Positions 1 through 9,000 are shown, counted from the first letter of the stretch. The stretch: 64,000 nt of DNA from Candidatus Shapirobacteria bacterium (GCA_028710865.1 JAQTUF010000002.1:62001-126000); one strand, 5' to 3'. Program-made: numbers and translations. The notes: generated by a model not told the origin, from the letters alone.

Positions 1-355
1 TTATTGTATTCAACGACTCATTTTTTTTTGATGGAGAGACATTATTAGTCGATAAAGAAGTGTTTCCCACACTATCAGCCACCGCCACTATTACATCAGT
101 TGTGATATATCCTCCATTTAATGTAACTTTACTGTAAACTAAAGAACCACCAGCTACCGCCGATTGCTGACTAGTTACAGCCATATTTCTGGCTAATTTA
201 AAATCAGCCATCAACTCCTCCTTTCGGCTATCAAGATTTTGGTTGCTATTAAATTTATTTAATGACACTGACCCAATCCCCACTAATACCATCATCACTG
301 CCACCACTACCATCATTTCCACCAAAGTAAAACCAAAAAAAATATTTTTCTTCAT
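1..355 (-). CDS. type IV pilin-like protein, 3' end beyond window
   Basis: About 118 codons are visible; the gene runs off the left edge. The product begins with a short basic leader, then the prepilin cleavage site G|FTLVE (Gly at -1, Phe +1, Glu +5) and a hydrophobic helix of about 20 residues, followed by a Ser/Thr/Val-rich globular part. This is the class III (N-terminal methylation) signal processed by PilD, encoded nearby at 3361-4164. Its ATG overlaps the TGA of the upstream pilin gene (ATGA, 352-355), so the two are probably translationally coupled. The family is clear; whether it is a minor pilin or pseudopilin cannot be told from the fragment. Confidence 0.85.
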   Translation of the reverse strand, partial: MKKNIFFGFTLVEMMVVVAVMMVLVGIGSVSLNKFNSNQNLDSRKEELMADFKLARNMAVTSQQSAVAGGSLVYSKVTLNGGYITTDVIVAVADSVGNTSLSTNNVSPSKKNESLNTI

Positions 356-756
356 GGATTTACTACTTTGTAATTACAACCAGTACATCCACAACTGCTA
401 GTACAATTAACTGAGTCAGGATTTTCCATACTGGTACCAATTTGATAGGTATATGATGTCAAACCAGTATAAGAATATGCCACCTTAGTCTTTGGATCTG
501 TCGGCCACTGTTGTAAATAAGTTGGCACTAAAACAGCTTGAGCATTACCAGTAGTCGGATAACTAGAACCAACCTGTTTTACTGCTTCCAAAGCAATTCT
601 AATCTTCTCTAGATCAGCCATTCTTCTTGAATCTCTTGCTTTTTTATTGACTCCACCAAAACTCACCACTGCCACTGCCGTCAATACCGCAATAATTGAA
701 ATCGTTACTAACAACTCAAACAACGTAAACCCAAAATTATTTTTTTTATTTTTCAT
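352..756 (-). CDS. type IV pilin-like protein
   Basis: A 134-residue prepilin. Residues 1-8 are a Lys/Asn-rich leader, followed by GFTLFELL (cleavage after Gly, Glu at mature position 5) and a single hydrophobic helix to about residue 32. The segment KKARDSRRMADLEKIRIALE after the helix is the typical amphipathic continuation of the pilin alpha-1 spine. The C-terminal region has four cysteines close together (CTSSCGCTGC), perhaps disulfide-bonded outside the cell. It is one of a run of adjacent pilin genes on this strand and overlaps the next gene by four bases. It would be assembled by PilB/PilC; its place in the fibre is unknown. Confidence 0.9.
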   Translation of the reverse strand: MKNKKNNFGFTLFELLVTISIIAVLTAVAVVSFGGVNKKARDSRRMADLEKIRIALEAVKQVGSSYPTTGNAQAVLVPTYLQQWPTDPKTKVAYSYTGLTSYTYQIGTSMENPDSVNCTSSCGCTGCNYKVVNP

Positions 757-791
757 AATTAATTCTACTTCTTTTTAAAAAAGTTTTTACT

Positions 792-813
792 TTCCCCTTT
801 CTTCAAAGGGGAA
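792..813 (-). terminator. hairpin between two pilin genes (possible attenuator)
   Basis: A perfect 9-bp inverted repeat (TTCCCCTTT / AAAGGGGAA, 4-base loop) lies in the 82-base gap between two pilin genes. On the minus strand it is followed after about nine bases by a run of T, so it could partly terminate transcription or protect the 3' end of the upstream mRNA. The T-run is not directly attached, so strong termination is doubtful. Confidence 0.4.
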
Positions 814-838
814 TACCCACAGGGAAGGGGATTTTGTT

Positions 839-1279
839 TTATTGTTGATTTTTAACACAAAATTGATCAGTTACATTTACAAAATCACCACATAAATTAT
901 TAGAATTAGCATTTTTTACATTTTCCATAGTCGCACAAACACAATAACCACCATTGACACTAGTGATCGGATTAGGAGCCACCGAATATTCAACTCCTTT
1001 AGGATCTTTTGGATATTTCTGTAAAACTATTTGAGTATTAAATTTCCAACTACTAGCTCCACTACTATAATTTCCAGCTGCCAAATAACTCCCTCCACTC
1101 AATAAATAATATTGTTCAGCCGCATTTTGAATTGCTTTCAAATCTTCAATTCTTCTTTGATCCCGACCATTTTTTTGGGCATTAGAGTAACTTATCGATG
1201 CCAACACCGTCAAAATTGCAATTATCGAAATTGATACCAACAATTCCACTAAAGTAAAACCATTTTCATTTTTTATCAT
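839..1279 (-). CDS. type IV pilin-like protein
   Basis: A 146-residue prepilin with leader MIKNEN, cleavage site G|FTLVE, and a hydrophobic helix to about residue 28. The post-helix segment (NGRDQRRIEDLKAIQNAAEQYY) matches the amphipathic pilin spine. The C-terminal half has cysteines at CVCATM, LCGD and FCVK that could form a disulfide loop. Its first codons overlap the end of the upstream gene (1276-1279). No Shine-Dalgarno motif is evident, in keeping with coupled translation. It is a minor pilin or pseudopilin. Confidence 0.9.
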   Translation of the reverse strand: MIKNENGFTLVELLVSISIIAILTVLASISYSNAQKNGRDQRRIEDLKAIQNAAEQYYLLSGGSYLAAGNYSSGASSWKFNTQIVLQKYPKDPKGVEYSVAPNPITSVNGGYCVCATMENVKNANSNNLCGDFVNVTDQFCVKNQQ

Positions 1280-1797
1280 GGCATAATTGGGATTGTTATC
1301 CCAATATTTGAACTACTAACTCCATAAATACAACCACTAGTAATAGAATAAGAACTTAAAGAAGTAATTTTTGATCCATCAGGATTCTTTAAACAACTAA
1401 TATCTTCACTATTTTCAAAATTAGTCAAAAGTTTAAATGACTTACCACTACCACTAACCATATATTTATACGGTTTAACCCCATTTGTAGTTTCATTAGG
1501 TGTTTGAACCATATAAACCACATCACTACCACCCACATTCATTTTAAATTCACTTCCACTATTTAAATCTATATCATCACTACTAGGAAAAATTCCCACG
1601 TCATTATAATACATATTCAATGCTTTAGAAATTGAACTCAAATCACTTTTTCTCCGAGCATCTCTAGATTTCATTTGAATTGTTCTAAATGAACTAGAAA
1701 CCACTACCGTTAATATCCCCATTATTGATATCACTACCAACAATTCTACTAATGTAAATCCTTTTTTATTTTTAATTACCACAAATAGCATAAACAT
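1276..1797 (-). CDS. type IV pilin-like protein
   Basis: A 173-residue prepilin-type protein. The signal KKGFTLVELLVVISIMGILTVV has Gly -1 and Glu +5, followed by SRDARRKSDLSSISKALNMYY, a very typical spine. The listed ATG gives a hydrophobic leader (MFMLFVVIKNKK). A GTG at 1780-1782 would give MVIKNKKGF, a leader more like its neighbours, so the true start may be there. The mature protein ends in a Ser/Ile-rich tail with two cysteines. It overlaps the genes on both sides. Confidence 0.85.
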   Translation of the reverse strand: MFMLFVVIKNKKGFTLVELLVVISIMGILTVVVSSSFRTIQMKSRDARRKSDLSSISKALNMYYNDVGIFPSSDDIDLNSGSEFKMNVGGSDVVYMVQTPNETTNGVKPYKYMVSGSGKSFKLLTNFENSEDISCLKNPDGSKITSLSSYSITSGCIYGVSSSNIGITIPIMP

Positions 1798-2212
1798 TAA
1801 CTACTGTCGTGCCAATACCACAATTTAATTGCGAATTAGCCCAATCAACTCCAGCTCCACTCTCCAAACCAGCAGTTATAATAAACCCATTTCCACTATC
1901 CAAAGATGTGTATGTATAACCAATACTAGTTATATTAGGTAGATATGAAGAACCAATAGCACTACTTAAACAATTAGTACACGGAGACACTGATATTGGA
2001 TAAGACTGATTATCGTTATAATACATTCTCAAAGCATTTTTTAAAGAAGCCAAATTTTGAATTTTTTGAGCATCATTAGCCCGTTCCCTTGACCCCATAA
2101 AATTTACCATCAATAATGTCGTTAATACTCCAATTATTGATATCACTACTAATAATTCCACTAAAGTAAACCCTTTTTTTGTTTTTATTGTTTTTATTAA
2201 TTTACTAATCAT
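1772..2212 (-). CDS. type IV pilin-like protein
   Basis: A 146-residue prepilin. The leader MISKLIKTIKTKK is followed by G|FTLVELLVVISIIGVLTT and the spine RERANDAQKIQNLASLKNALRMYY. One pair of cysteines (CTNC) falls mid-protein and two more fall near the C-terminus (LNCG, AICG). The repeated motif of alternating helix, Tyr-Tyr and a short beta region matches the other pilins in the cluster, suggesting tandem duplication followed by divergence. Probably a minor pilin of the same pilus. Confidence 0.9.
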   Translation of the reverse strand: MISKLIKTIKTKKGFTLVELLVVISIIGVLTTLLMVNFMGSRERANDAQKIQNLASLKNALRMYYNDNQSYPISVSPCTNCLSSAIGSSYLPNITSIGYTYTSLDSGNGFIITAGLESGAGVDWANSQLNCGIGTTVVNVYAICGN

Positions 2213-2220
2213 CTAATTTA

Positions 2221-2649
2221 TTAATTACTAACTACTATTGCTGATATCTTATATTCAAAACAATAATTTCTTCCTCCACATTCAAAAAAATTTCCTTTAC
2301 AAGCTTCATCATTTTTATTTTCCAATTCAGCCAACAAGCCAAAAGTCTTACCATCCTCATAAATTTTATAACAATATGGCAAATCCGTATAAATTTCTGA
2401 TGGTATTTTTTCCATATAAACATAAGACCCATCTTTCCACACTTTACCCCAAAGATTATTTATTTCAGTCTCTAATGGCAAATGACCATAATCAGCATAA
2501 TAAAGCTTAATTATTTTTGATACTTCATGTAAATTTGACTTTCTTTCCACATCTCTAGCTTTCTTTTTGGCCAAATCAAATTGATTTAAAGTAATCCATC
2601 CCAAAATCCCCATTACTACTATCACTAATATAATTTCCAATCTTTTCAT
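2221..2649 (-). CDS. pilin-like protein lacking a leader peptide
   Basis: A 142-residue protein that starts MKRLEIILVIVVMGILG, runs into the pilin-type spine KKKARDVERKSNLHEVSKII, and keeps the pilin-like C-terminal domain. It lacks the Lys-rich leader and the Gly-Phe cleavage site. Instead Glu falls at residue 5, exactly where it sits in a mature pilin. An in-frame stop lies two codons before the ATG, so there is no hidden leader. It may be an unprocessed pilin-like protein or a gene that lost its 5' end. The four cysteines in the last third (YCYK, ACKG, FECGG, YCFE) are intact, so the body has not obviously decayed. Confidence 0.75.
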   Translation of the reverse strand: MKRLEIILVIVVMGILGWITLNQFDLAKKKARDVERKSNLHEVSKIIKLYYADYGHLPLETEINNLWGKVWKDGSYVYMEKIPSEIYTDLPYCYKIYEDGKTFGLLAELENKNDEACKGNFFECGGRNYCFEYKISAIVVSN

Positions 2650-2675
2650 TACTTAATCATAATACATTTATGACC

Positions 2676-3356
2676 TTAATTACAGCCACGTCCACAACAA
2701 CTTACCTGACATTCACTTAAACATTGGTTATGTCTATAACAATTTGTCCCACTACAACTATTTCCACTAGCACTATTACAGCCAATACCACTGGGTGGTT
2801 TTTGAAAACAATTCCCTTGACAAATATCACTCAAAGAGAATTCATTCCAATTCACATTAGAGCTGGATACTCCATAATTAATCTGCTCTGGAGTATAACC
2901 TTCCACTCGATATAAACTATCTTGGTTATACCAATCCGACGGAATTGCATTATCACTTTTATTTTCCAAATTAGTCAAAATTCTAAACGACTTACCATTG
3001 TCAGAAACCACAATATAATATGGTTCACCATCAGGATCACATGGCCAAGGACTCAAATAACCAAACTCAGCTACTCTGCTTTTACAATTAATTTTTATAT
3101 TCCAACTACTCACATCAATTGGATAGGTTCCTTTATCATTAAAATATTCCTCAAATGATTTTTTAATTCGATCCAAATCTTTCTTTCTAGTAACATCTTT
3201 AGCTTTACCTACCAAAGCTATTGGGTTCAATATCCCAATTAATATTGTGGCCATAATTACTAAAATAGACATCACAATTAACAGTTCAGTTAAAGTAAAC
3301 CCACCTGCCCACCTAAAATGCGTCAGCTTTTGGCGGGTTATTCTAAATTTATTCAT
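2676..3356 (-). CDS. type IV pilin-like protein with cysteine-rich tail
   Basis: Starting at the ATG at 3356 (four bases after the prepilin peptidase stop) gives 226 residues. The leader is basic and longer than in the neighbours (MNKFRITRQKLTHFRWAG), then G|FTLTELLIVMSILVIM with Glu +5, then a spine KAKDVTRKKDLDRIKKSFEEYF. The last 50 residues hold ten cysteines (IC, NC, GC, SC, NC, QC, EC, SCC, GC), unlike the other pilins, suggesting a disulfide-knotted tip domain. An upstream ATG at 3404 would overlap the previous gene and give a poor leader. It is probably a tip or adhesive minor pilin. Confidence 0.85.
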   Translation of the reverse strand: MNKFRITRQKLTHFRWAGGFTLTELLIVMSILVIMATILIGILNPIALVGKAKDVTRKKDLDRIKKSFEEYFNDKGTYPIDVSSWNIKINCKSRVAEFGYLSPWPCDPDGEPYYIVVSDNGKSFRILTNLENKSDNAIPSDWYNQDSLYRVEGYTPEQINYGVSSSNVNWNEFSLSDICQGNCFQKPPSGIGCNSASGNSCSGTNCYRHNQCLSECQVSCCGRGCN

Positions 3357-3360
3357 ATTA

Positions 3361-4164
3361 TTATTTAATAATACCAATAATTTGATTTCCCCAAATCCAA
3401 GCAATCAATGTCCCCAAAATCAAAAACGGACCAAAGGATATTTTAGTCTTTTTAGTCATTTTTTTAAAAACCATTCCTATCAATCCAAATATTGCCCCCA
3501 CTACAAAAGCAATATACATAGCTACTATTATTTTGGGGAAACCTAAAAATAATCCCATAAATATAGCTAATTTTACATCTCCAAAACCCATTCCTTTCCC
3601 TTTAGTTATTAAATATAAAAGTCCTAAAAACCCAGCTGCTCCCACTGCTGATAATAAATAGGGGACTATATTTGGCTCATCAAAGACCACTCCTAAAAAA
3701 GAAATTACTATTAATATAACTACCGCAAAATCCGGTAAAATTAAATATTTAAAATCAAAAGTAGCACAAAAAACTAATAAAGTGATCAACCCTGCTCCAA
3801 ATAATACCCTCACTATTTCTAATATTGTTGGTAAATTGCTTTCCAACAAATTAAATTTTAAAACAACCGTTACTAATAAAATTCCTGTTATTAGTTCCAC
3901 AATAGGGTAGAGGATTGATAATTTTTTATGGCAACATCTCGATTTTCCTTTTTGAATAATCCAAGAAATTATCGGAATATTTTCATACCACCCCAATTGT
4001 CTACCACAAAAATCACAAAAAGACCTGCCTCGACTCGCCGTATCTTTAGCAAAGGCGGTTCTCTTTAATCGATATTTCACTGCAGTCCGATATACCAACA
4101 TATTTACAAAACTTCCCAAACACAATCCTAAAATAAAAATCATTACCAATATAAAAATATTCAT
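3361..4164 (-). CDS. pilD: prepilin leader peptidase / N-methyltransferase
   Basis: A 267-residue integral membrane aspartic protease (A24 family) that cleaves class III pilin leaders and methylates the new N-terminus. The N-terminal domain is present with GSFVNMLVYR, the zinc-type cysteines FCDFC and CC (about residues 49-75), and PIISWIIQKG. The catalytic Asp residues fit FDFKYLILPD and GFGDVKLA (the GxGD motif). About eight hydrophobic helices follow. It sits between the major pilin and the minor pilin array, so its substrates are its neighbours. The call rests on several independent motifs. Confidence 0.95.
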   Translation of the reverse strand: MNIFILVMIFILGLCLGSFVNMLVYRTAVKYRLKRTAFAKDTASRGRSFCDFCGRQLGWYENIPIISWIIQKGKSRCCHKKLSILYPIVELITGILLVTVVLKFNLLESNLPTILEIVRVLFGAGLITLLVFCATFDFKYLILPDFAVVILIVISFLGVVFDEPNIVPYLLSAVGAAGFLGLLYLITKGKGMGFGDVKLAIFMGLFLGFPKIIVAMYIAFVVGAIFGLIGMVFKKMTKKTKISFGPFLILGTLIAWIWGNQIIGIIK

Positions 4165-4177
4165 AAATCATTCTAAC

Positions 4178-4209
4178 AAAAACCCCCTCCGATTCTTCGG
4201 AGAGGGTTT
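4178..4209 (-). terminator. Rho-independent terminator downstream of pilA
   Basis: On the minus strand a 12-bp stem (AAACCCTCTCCG / CGGAGGGGGTTT, one G-T pair) with a 6-base loop is followed by a T-run. It lies 24 bases after the stop of the abundant-pilin candidate at 4233, so it probably limits read-through from pilA into pilD and the minor pilins. Confidence 0.85.
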
Positions 4210-4232
4210 AAATTAAAATCTAAAATATTAAC

Positions 4233-4889
4233 TTATTCAATTGCCCCTTCAGGCACACAAACCAAATTAGCATTAGCCGCTGATACCGCACTAGCATCCC
4301 AACCAGCAATAGGTACAGCACAACCATTTTCTCCATAGTCATTAATAACAGCATTATCCACATCAATACATTTCAAACTAGCAGAAGTTCCTTGAATCAA
4401 AACTCTGTTAGCAGCCGCTTTTGGATGAAAACAAACATAATTATCATTAGTTGATCCATTATGATAAACATACATTCTATTTTCTTCCTCCAAATCAGCT
4501 GTATAAGATTCTTTACCTAAAAATGATGACTTTAATTCCGAACTATCAATTAATAAACCACCCGTACCATCACCAACAGCAGCTGCATCACGCACAACTC
4601 CAAAATGTGCATCATCACTCGCAAAAACTACCGTCGTCTGAACTAAATCTGTAGGATTAGTCTCTACATCCATCCATGGGTAAGAAGTTTGTGAAGTATA
4701 ATATCTTTCATAAGCTGATAAAACCTCTGCTGCATCATTTTTAAATTTAGCATCACGAGCCTTATTCGATTGTTCAATAGGATTAATTGTTGCCAACACT
4801 GCTACCGACAAAATAGCAATCAAAGCAATAACTATTAATAGTTCTACTAATGTAAAACCCTTCATATAATCTATCTTTATTTTTTTCAT
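4233..4889 (-). CDS. pilA: type IV pilin, probable major subunit
   Basis: A 218-residue prepilin. The leader ends in DYMK, then G|FTLVELLIVIALIAILSVAVLATINPIEQ and the spine SNKARDAKFKNDAAEVLSAYERYY. The globular domain ends with spaced cysteines (VCFH, KCID, GCAV, VCVP) suggesting disulfides. It is followed by its own strong terminator and sits directly downstream of pilB-pilT-pilC, the usual place for the main subunit. An internal ATG eight codons in (MKGFTL) is a possible alternative start. That it is the major pilin is inferred from position and the terminator. Confidence 0.85.
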   Translation of the reverse strand: MKKIKIDYMKGFTLVELLIVIALIAILSVAVLATINPIEQSNKARDAKFKNDAAEVLSAYERYYTSQTSYPWMDVETNPTDLVQTTVVFASDDAHFGVVRDAAAVGDGTGGLLIDSSELKSSFLGKESYTADLEEENRMYVYHNGSTNDNYVCFHPKAAANRVLIQGTSASLKCIDVDNAVINDYGENGCAVPIAGWDASAVSAANANLVCVPEGAIE

Positions 4890-4933
4890 TTTTTTTAATA
4901 AATTTTAAATAACTCTAATATCATTATTTATCA

Positions 4934-6145
4934 CTAAAATTGCGATGTCAAGTTATAGATTGGCATTACCACTGCCACCATCAAAAATGCCACTCCTAAA
5001 CCAAGCACAACCATAATTAATGGTTCAATTGCCGAAGTCAAAGATTTAACCGATTGTTCGGCCTCTGTTGAAAAGTAATCAGCTACTCTCAATAACACTT
5101 CATCTAATTTTCCTGTCGCTTCACCTGTAGCGACCATTTGATTGACTATAATTGGAAAAATTCCCGTTTCTTCAAATGAGTTAGCAATTGAAAAACCTTT
5201 TTGCACCCGCTCAGCAATCTGTAAATAAGCCTTATTAAAAACTTCATTTCCTGCCACATTAGCTACAATTCTTAAAGTATCCACTAATGGAATTCCAGCT
5301 GACAACAACATCGACAAAGTTCTAATAGTTGTTGATAATATTGTCTTTTGGGTCAGAATTCCAGCAATTGGTATCTTTAGTTTAAAATTGTCCAATTTAA
5401 ATTTAAAATCTTTATTTTTACTCCCAAATTTAAATAATAAAATTCCACCAATCACTAAAATAGGAATTAAAAACCAAAATTTAGTCATAAAATTTGACAT
5501 CGACATCATTAGTTTTGTTGACGCCGGCATATCAGCCCCAAAATCACCATATAAACTCATTAATTTTGGTATTACAAAAATCATCATAATAATTACTACA
5601 GCTACCATTCCAATAACCACAATAATTGGATAAATCATTGCTCCTTTCACTTTACTAGCAAAATCATTTTGTTTTTCCAAATTATCAGCTAATTTATCCA
5701 TTACCTCTTCCAAAACTCCACCTTCTTCTCCCGCATCTACCGAAGCAATATAAGCCTCACCAAATACCTTTTTATATTTTTCCAATCCATCAGCTAAAGA
5801 TTGACCTCCTTGTACTGCTGTTAAAGTATGATCTAATATTTCAAACATTAATCCATTTTTAGCTGTTTGATTTTTTAAAAGTAATAAAGAATCAGTCAAA
5901 GCTAAACCAGAATTCATCATCGTCGATAATTGTCTAGTAAAATTTGAAATTTGTTTGATTCCTACTCTAGAAAACAAATTACGATAAATTTCTCCCAAAA
6001 AAGTTTGACTCTCCTCAGTCACTGATAAGGGAACCAAACCACTCTCCTTAACTGATTCTACTACTGCCGCCCTATTATCAAGATCCACCATCCCTTTAAT
6101 TAATTTTCCATTCCAATCTTTGGCCCGATAAACAAATTTGGTCAT
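4934..6145 (-). CDS. pilC: type IV pilus inner-membrane platform protein
   Basis: A 403-residue GspF/PilC family protein that couples the cytoplasmic ATPases to pilin insertion in the membrane. Two copies of the T2SSF domain are visible: one around residues 60-190 (FTRQLSTMMNSGLALTDSL, then GGVLEEVMDKLADNLEKQ) and one around 265-395 (TIRTLSMLLSAGIPLVDTL, then TGKLDEVLLRVADYF). Three hydrophobic helices follow the family pattern, with the last at the C-terminus. Its start overlaps the pilT stop by four bases, so pilB, pilT and pilC form one operon. Confidence 0.95.
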   Translation of the reverse strand: MTKFVYRAKDWNGKLIKGMVDLDNRAAVVESVKESGLVPLSVTEESQTFLGEIYRNLFSRVGIKQISNFTRQLSTMMNSGLALTDSLLLLKNQTAKNGLMFEILDHTLTAVQGGQSLADGLEKYKKVFGEAYIASVDAGEEGGVLEEVMDKLADNLEKQNDFASKVKGAMIYPIIVVIGMVAVVIIMMIFVIPKLMSLYGDFGADMPASTKLMMSMSNFMTKFWFLIPILVIGGILLFKFGSKNKDFKFKLDNFKLKIPIAGILTQKTILSTTIRTLSMLLSAGIPLVDTLRIVANVAGNEVFNKAYLQIAERVQKGFSIANSFEETGIFPIIVNQMVATGEATGKLDEVLLRVADYFSTEAEQSVKSLTSAIEPLIMVVLGLGVAFLMVAVVMPIYNLTSQF

Positions 6146-7212
6146 AACATTTTTTTGTTTCTCAACTGATTATTAAAATCTACTGGATTTGATGCATAAT
6201 TTTTTGCCACTTCTTCAGATATCTTTTTATTTACAACCAATTTTGCCAAATAAGTATCTAAGCTTATCATCCCTACATCAGCACTGGTCTGAATTATATT
6301 ATCCAACATAAAAGTTTTTCCTTCCCTGATAACATTTTTAACTGCAGGATTACTAATTAAAATTTCAAAAGCCGGAACCCTCCCACCATCTAAAGATGGT
6401 AATAATCTTTGCGACACTATTGTTGTTATTACTGAAGCTAATTGTACTTTAATTTGTTCTTTTATATTCGCTGGAAATACATCAATAATTCTATCAACTG
6501 TTTGAGCCGCCGAATTTGTATGTAATACTGAAAACACTAAATGTCCTGTTTCAGCAATTGTCAAAGCCGACTGAATCGAATCTAAATCTCTCATTTCTCC
6601 AATAAAAACCACATTTGGGTCTTGTCTTAAACAAGACCTCAGTGCCCGATTAAAATCATTAGCATCCTCACCCAACTCCCGTTGAGAAATTATCGATTTT
6701 TCTGCCTTTAATAAATATTCTACTGGGTCTTCAATTGTTACAATATGGCTACTTTTAGTTTTATTAATCTCATTTAAAATTGCCGCTACTGTCGTTGATT
6801 TTCCATGACCAGTTGGACCGGTAATCAACACAAAACCCTGTTTTAAATTTACAAAATTTCTCAAAATATCAGGCAAATTCAATTCATTAAAAGATGGAAT
6901 TTGTGATGCAATTAATCTCAAAGAACAAGCTAAACTCTCACTCTGAAAGTAAACATTAGCTCTAAACCGAGATTCTGCTGTCTCAAAAGAAAAATCCAAC
7001 TCTTTTAATTGTTTTAAATTTTCTTTTTGTTTATCACTTAAAAGTGACTCAATCATTTCATTTACTAAACCATCATTCACATCAACCATATTTAAAACAT
7101 TAACCAACTCACCATTTATTCTAAATTTTGGAGATACCCCTTTCATTAAATGGACATCAGATGCTTTATTGGCTACTGCTAATTTTAATAATTCTTGTAA
7201 TTTTGTATGCAT
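6142..7212 (-). CDS. pilT: type IV pilus retraction ATPase
   Basis: A 356-residue hexameric ATPase of the GspE/PilT family that powers pilus disassembly. The Walker A motif is GPTGHGKST near residue 134 (His in place of the usual Ser), followed by the Asp box (TIEDPVEYL), Walker B (VVFIGEMRDLDSI) and His box (GHLVFSVLHTNSA). The C-terminal NPAVKNVIREGKT corresponds to the AIRNLIREGKT region that marks retraction ATPases, which separates it from PilB. It lies one base after the pilB stop. Its presence implies retractile pili, useful for attachment to a host or for DNA uptake. Confidence 0.95.
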   Translation of the reverse strand: MHTKLQELLKLAVANKASDVHLMKGVSPKFRINGELVNVLNMVDVNDGLVNEMIESLLSDKQKENLKQLKELDFSFETAESRFRANVYFQSESLACSLRLIASQIPSFNELNLPDILRNFVNLKQGFVLITGPTGHGKSTTVAAILNEINKTKSSHIVTIEDPVEYLLKAEKSIISQRELGEDANDFNRALRSCLRQDPNVVFIGEMRDLDSIQSALTIAETGHLVFSVLHTNSAAQTVDRIIDVFPANIKEQIKVQLASVITTIVSQRLLPSLDGGRVPAFEILISNPAVKNVIREGKTFMLDNIIQTSADVGMISLDTYLAKLVVNKKISEEVAKNYASNPVDFNNQLRNKKML

Positions 7213-7213
7213 A

Positions 7214-8953
7214 TTAATATTGGGCCACTCTAATAACTTCGTCCAATGTGGTTACTCCTTCTAACACCTTAACATAACCATCTTGTTTCATAGTCAACAT
7301 TCCATCCTCCATTGCCTGTTTTTGAATTTCCGATGCGGCTGTTTTTTCAATAATTAATTTACTTATTTTCTCACTTATTGGCATCACTTCATAAATAGCA
7401 ATTCTTCCTAAATATCCAGTATTATTACATTTTTCACATCCTACCACTTTAGACATCATCATTTTTTTGCCTTCTTTTTTAAATTTATCTTCAATCATAT
7501 CGTAAATTGGACCTAAAGTATTTTTAATTTCTGCCAAACTACCTTCTGGTATTTCTACCTCAGTAACACATTCATGACAAACTTTTCTCAATACCCGTTG
7601 ACCAACCACACAATTTAAAGAAGACACTAATAAAAATGGTTCTGCCCCCATATCCAAAAGTCGCGGTGGCACCCCTGAAGCATCATTTGTATGTAAAGTC
7701 GAAAATACCAAATGTCCTGTTAAAGCTGCATTTATAGCCAAATCGGCTGTTTCCGCATCTCGAATCTCTCCCACCATTATTACATTTGGATCTTGACGTA
7801 AAAATGATCTTAATGCTGAGGCAAAAGTCAATCCTGCTTGCACATTCACCTGTACTTGATTTACCCCTTTCATTTGATACTCCACTGGATCTTCAATCGT
7901 TACCACATTTACTTTAGTTGTTGCCACAATATCCAAAATAGAATACAAGGTAGTGGTTTTACCTGAACCAGTTGGACCGCAAACAATAATAATTCCATGA
8001 GGCCGTTGAATTGAACTCATTAAATTTTTCAAAGCCAAACCTCTTAAACCCAATTCTGGTAAAGTTGGTACTTTCTGTGATTTTTTTAAAAGACGCATTA
8101 CCACTTTTTCACCATAAGTTGTTGGTAATGTCGAAATACGCAAGTCTACATCATTACCATCCACTGAAAAAAAGAACCGACCATCTTGAGGCACTCTTTT
8201 TTCATCAATTTTTAAACTAGCCAAAATTTTAATTCTCGACACCACTGCATCATGAACATTTCGTGGCAATAAATATTTTTCCTGCAAAATTCCATCGATT
8301 CTATACCTAATCCGTACATTTTCTTCTTGCGGTTCAATATGAATATCAGAAGCTCTTGATTTAACTGCATATTCCAAAATTGTTGACACAATTTTAGCTA
8401 CCGGTGCTTCCACTGCCACTTTTTCCTGAGCTGACTTCATATCTCTTTCTTCGTCCTTTCTCTCATTCAAAGCTTTACTCACTTCAGAAGTTATATTTTT
8501 TTCTCTAATATATTTTTCTCTAATAAAAGAAGACACCTGCTTTTTGGTCGACATTGACACACTTATTTTAAGATTCGTTTTTTTCTCCAAAAATTCAATT
8601 GTTTCCAAATCAAGCGGGTTAGCCATAGTCACATACAAAGTTTTTTCTTTTGGGTCAAAACGGTAGGGGACTATATTGTATTTTTGAGCCACACTTTCAG
8701 GAACCAAATTTAAAGCCTCTGGAGAAAAACCAATCGTATCTAAATCCACAAAAGGAACCCTTAAAAATAAAGCCTTAGCCTTAGTAAAATCTTCTTCCGA
8801 CACTAATCTTAAAGCCTTAACCACTTCTTCCTCACTTTCACCAGTTTTTAATTGTCTTAAATTTACTTCTTCGTATTTTTTCTCATCAATTAAACCAAGC
8901 TCTTTTAAGGCATCTCTTAAGCTCTTATATATTTTTGGGGCAGCATCATTCAT
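7214..8953 (-). CDS. pilB: type IV pilus assembly ATPase
   Basis: A 579-residue GspE/PilB ATPase that drives pilus extension. The N-terminal 150 residues form the MshEN/GspE-N domain. The catalytic core has Walker A GPTGSGKTTT (about residue 326), the Asp box (TIEDPVEYQM), Walker B (VIMVGEIRDAETA) and His box (GHLVFSTLHTNDA). Two CxxC pairs (CHEC near 460, CEKC near 505) form the zinc-binding element typical of PilB. It is the first gene of the minus-strand pilus operon; a 47-base gap separates it from the divergent gene at 9001. Confidence 0.95.
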   Translation of the reverse strand: MNDAAPKIYKSLRDALKELGLIDEKKYEEVNLRQLKTGESEEEVVKALRLVSEEDFTKAKALFLRVPFVDLDTIGFSPEALNLVPESVAQKYNIVPYRFDPKEKTLYVTMANPLDLETIEFLEKKTNLKISVSMSTKKQVSSFIREKYIREKNITSEVSKALNERKDEERDMKSAQEKVAVEAPVAKIVSTILEYAVKSRASDIHIEPQEENVRIRYRIDGILQEKYLLPRNVHDAVVSRIKILASLKIDEKRVPQDGRFFFSVDGNDVDLRISTLPTTYGEKVVMRLLKKSQKVPTLPELGLRGLALKNLMSSIQRPHGIIIVCGPTGSGKTTTLYSILDIVATTKVNVVTIEDPVEYQMKGVNQVQVNVQAGLTFASALRSFLRQDPNVIMVGEIRDAETADLAINAALTGHLVFSTLHTNDASGVPPRLLDMGAEPFLLVSSLNCVVGQRVLRKVCHECVTEVEIPEGSLAEIKNTLGPIYDMIEDKFKKEGKKMMMSKVVGCEKCNNTGYLGRIAIYEVMPISEKISKLIIEKTAASEIQKQAMEDGMLTMKQDGYVKVLEGVTTLDEVIRVAQY

Positions 8954-9000
8954 AATATATAAGTAATACTACAGTTTTTTAAGTTCCAAAACAAGCCAAA

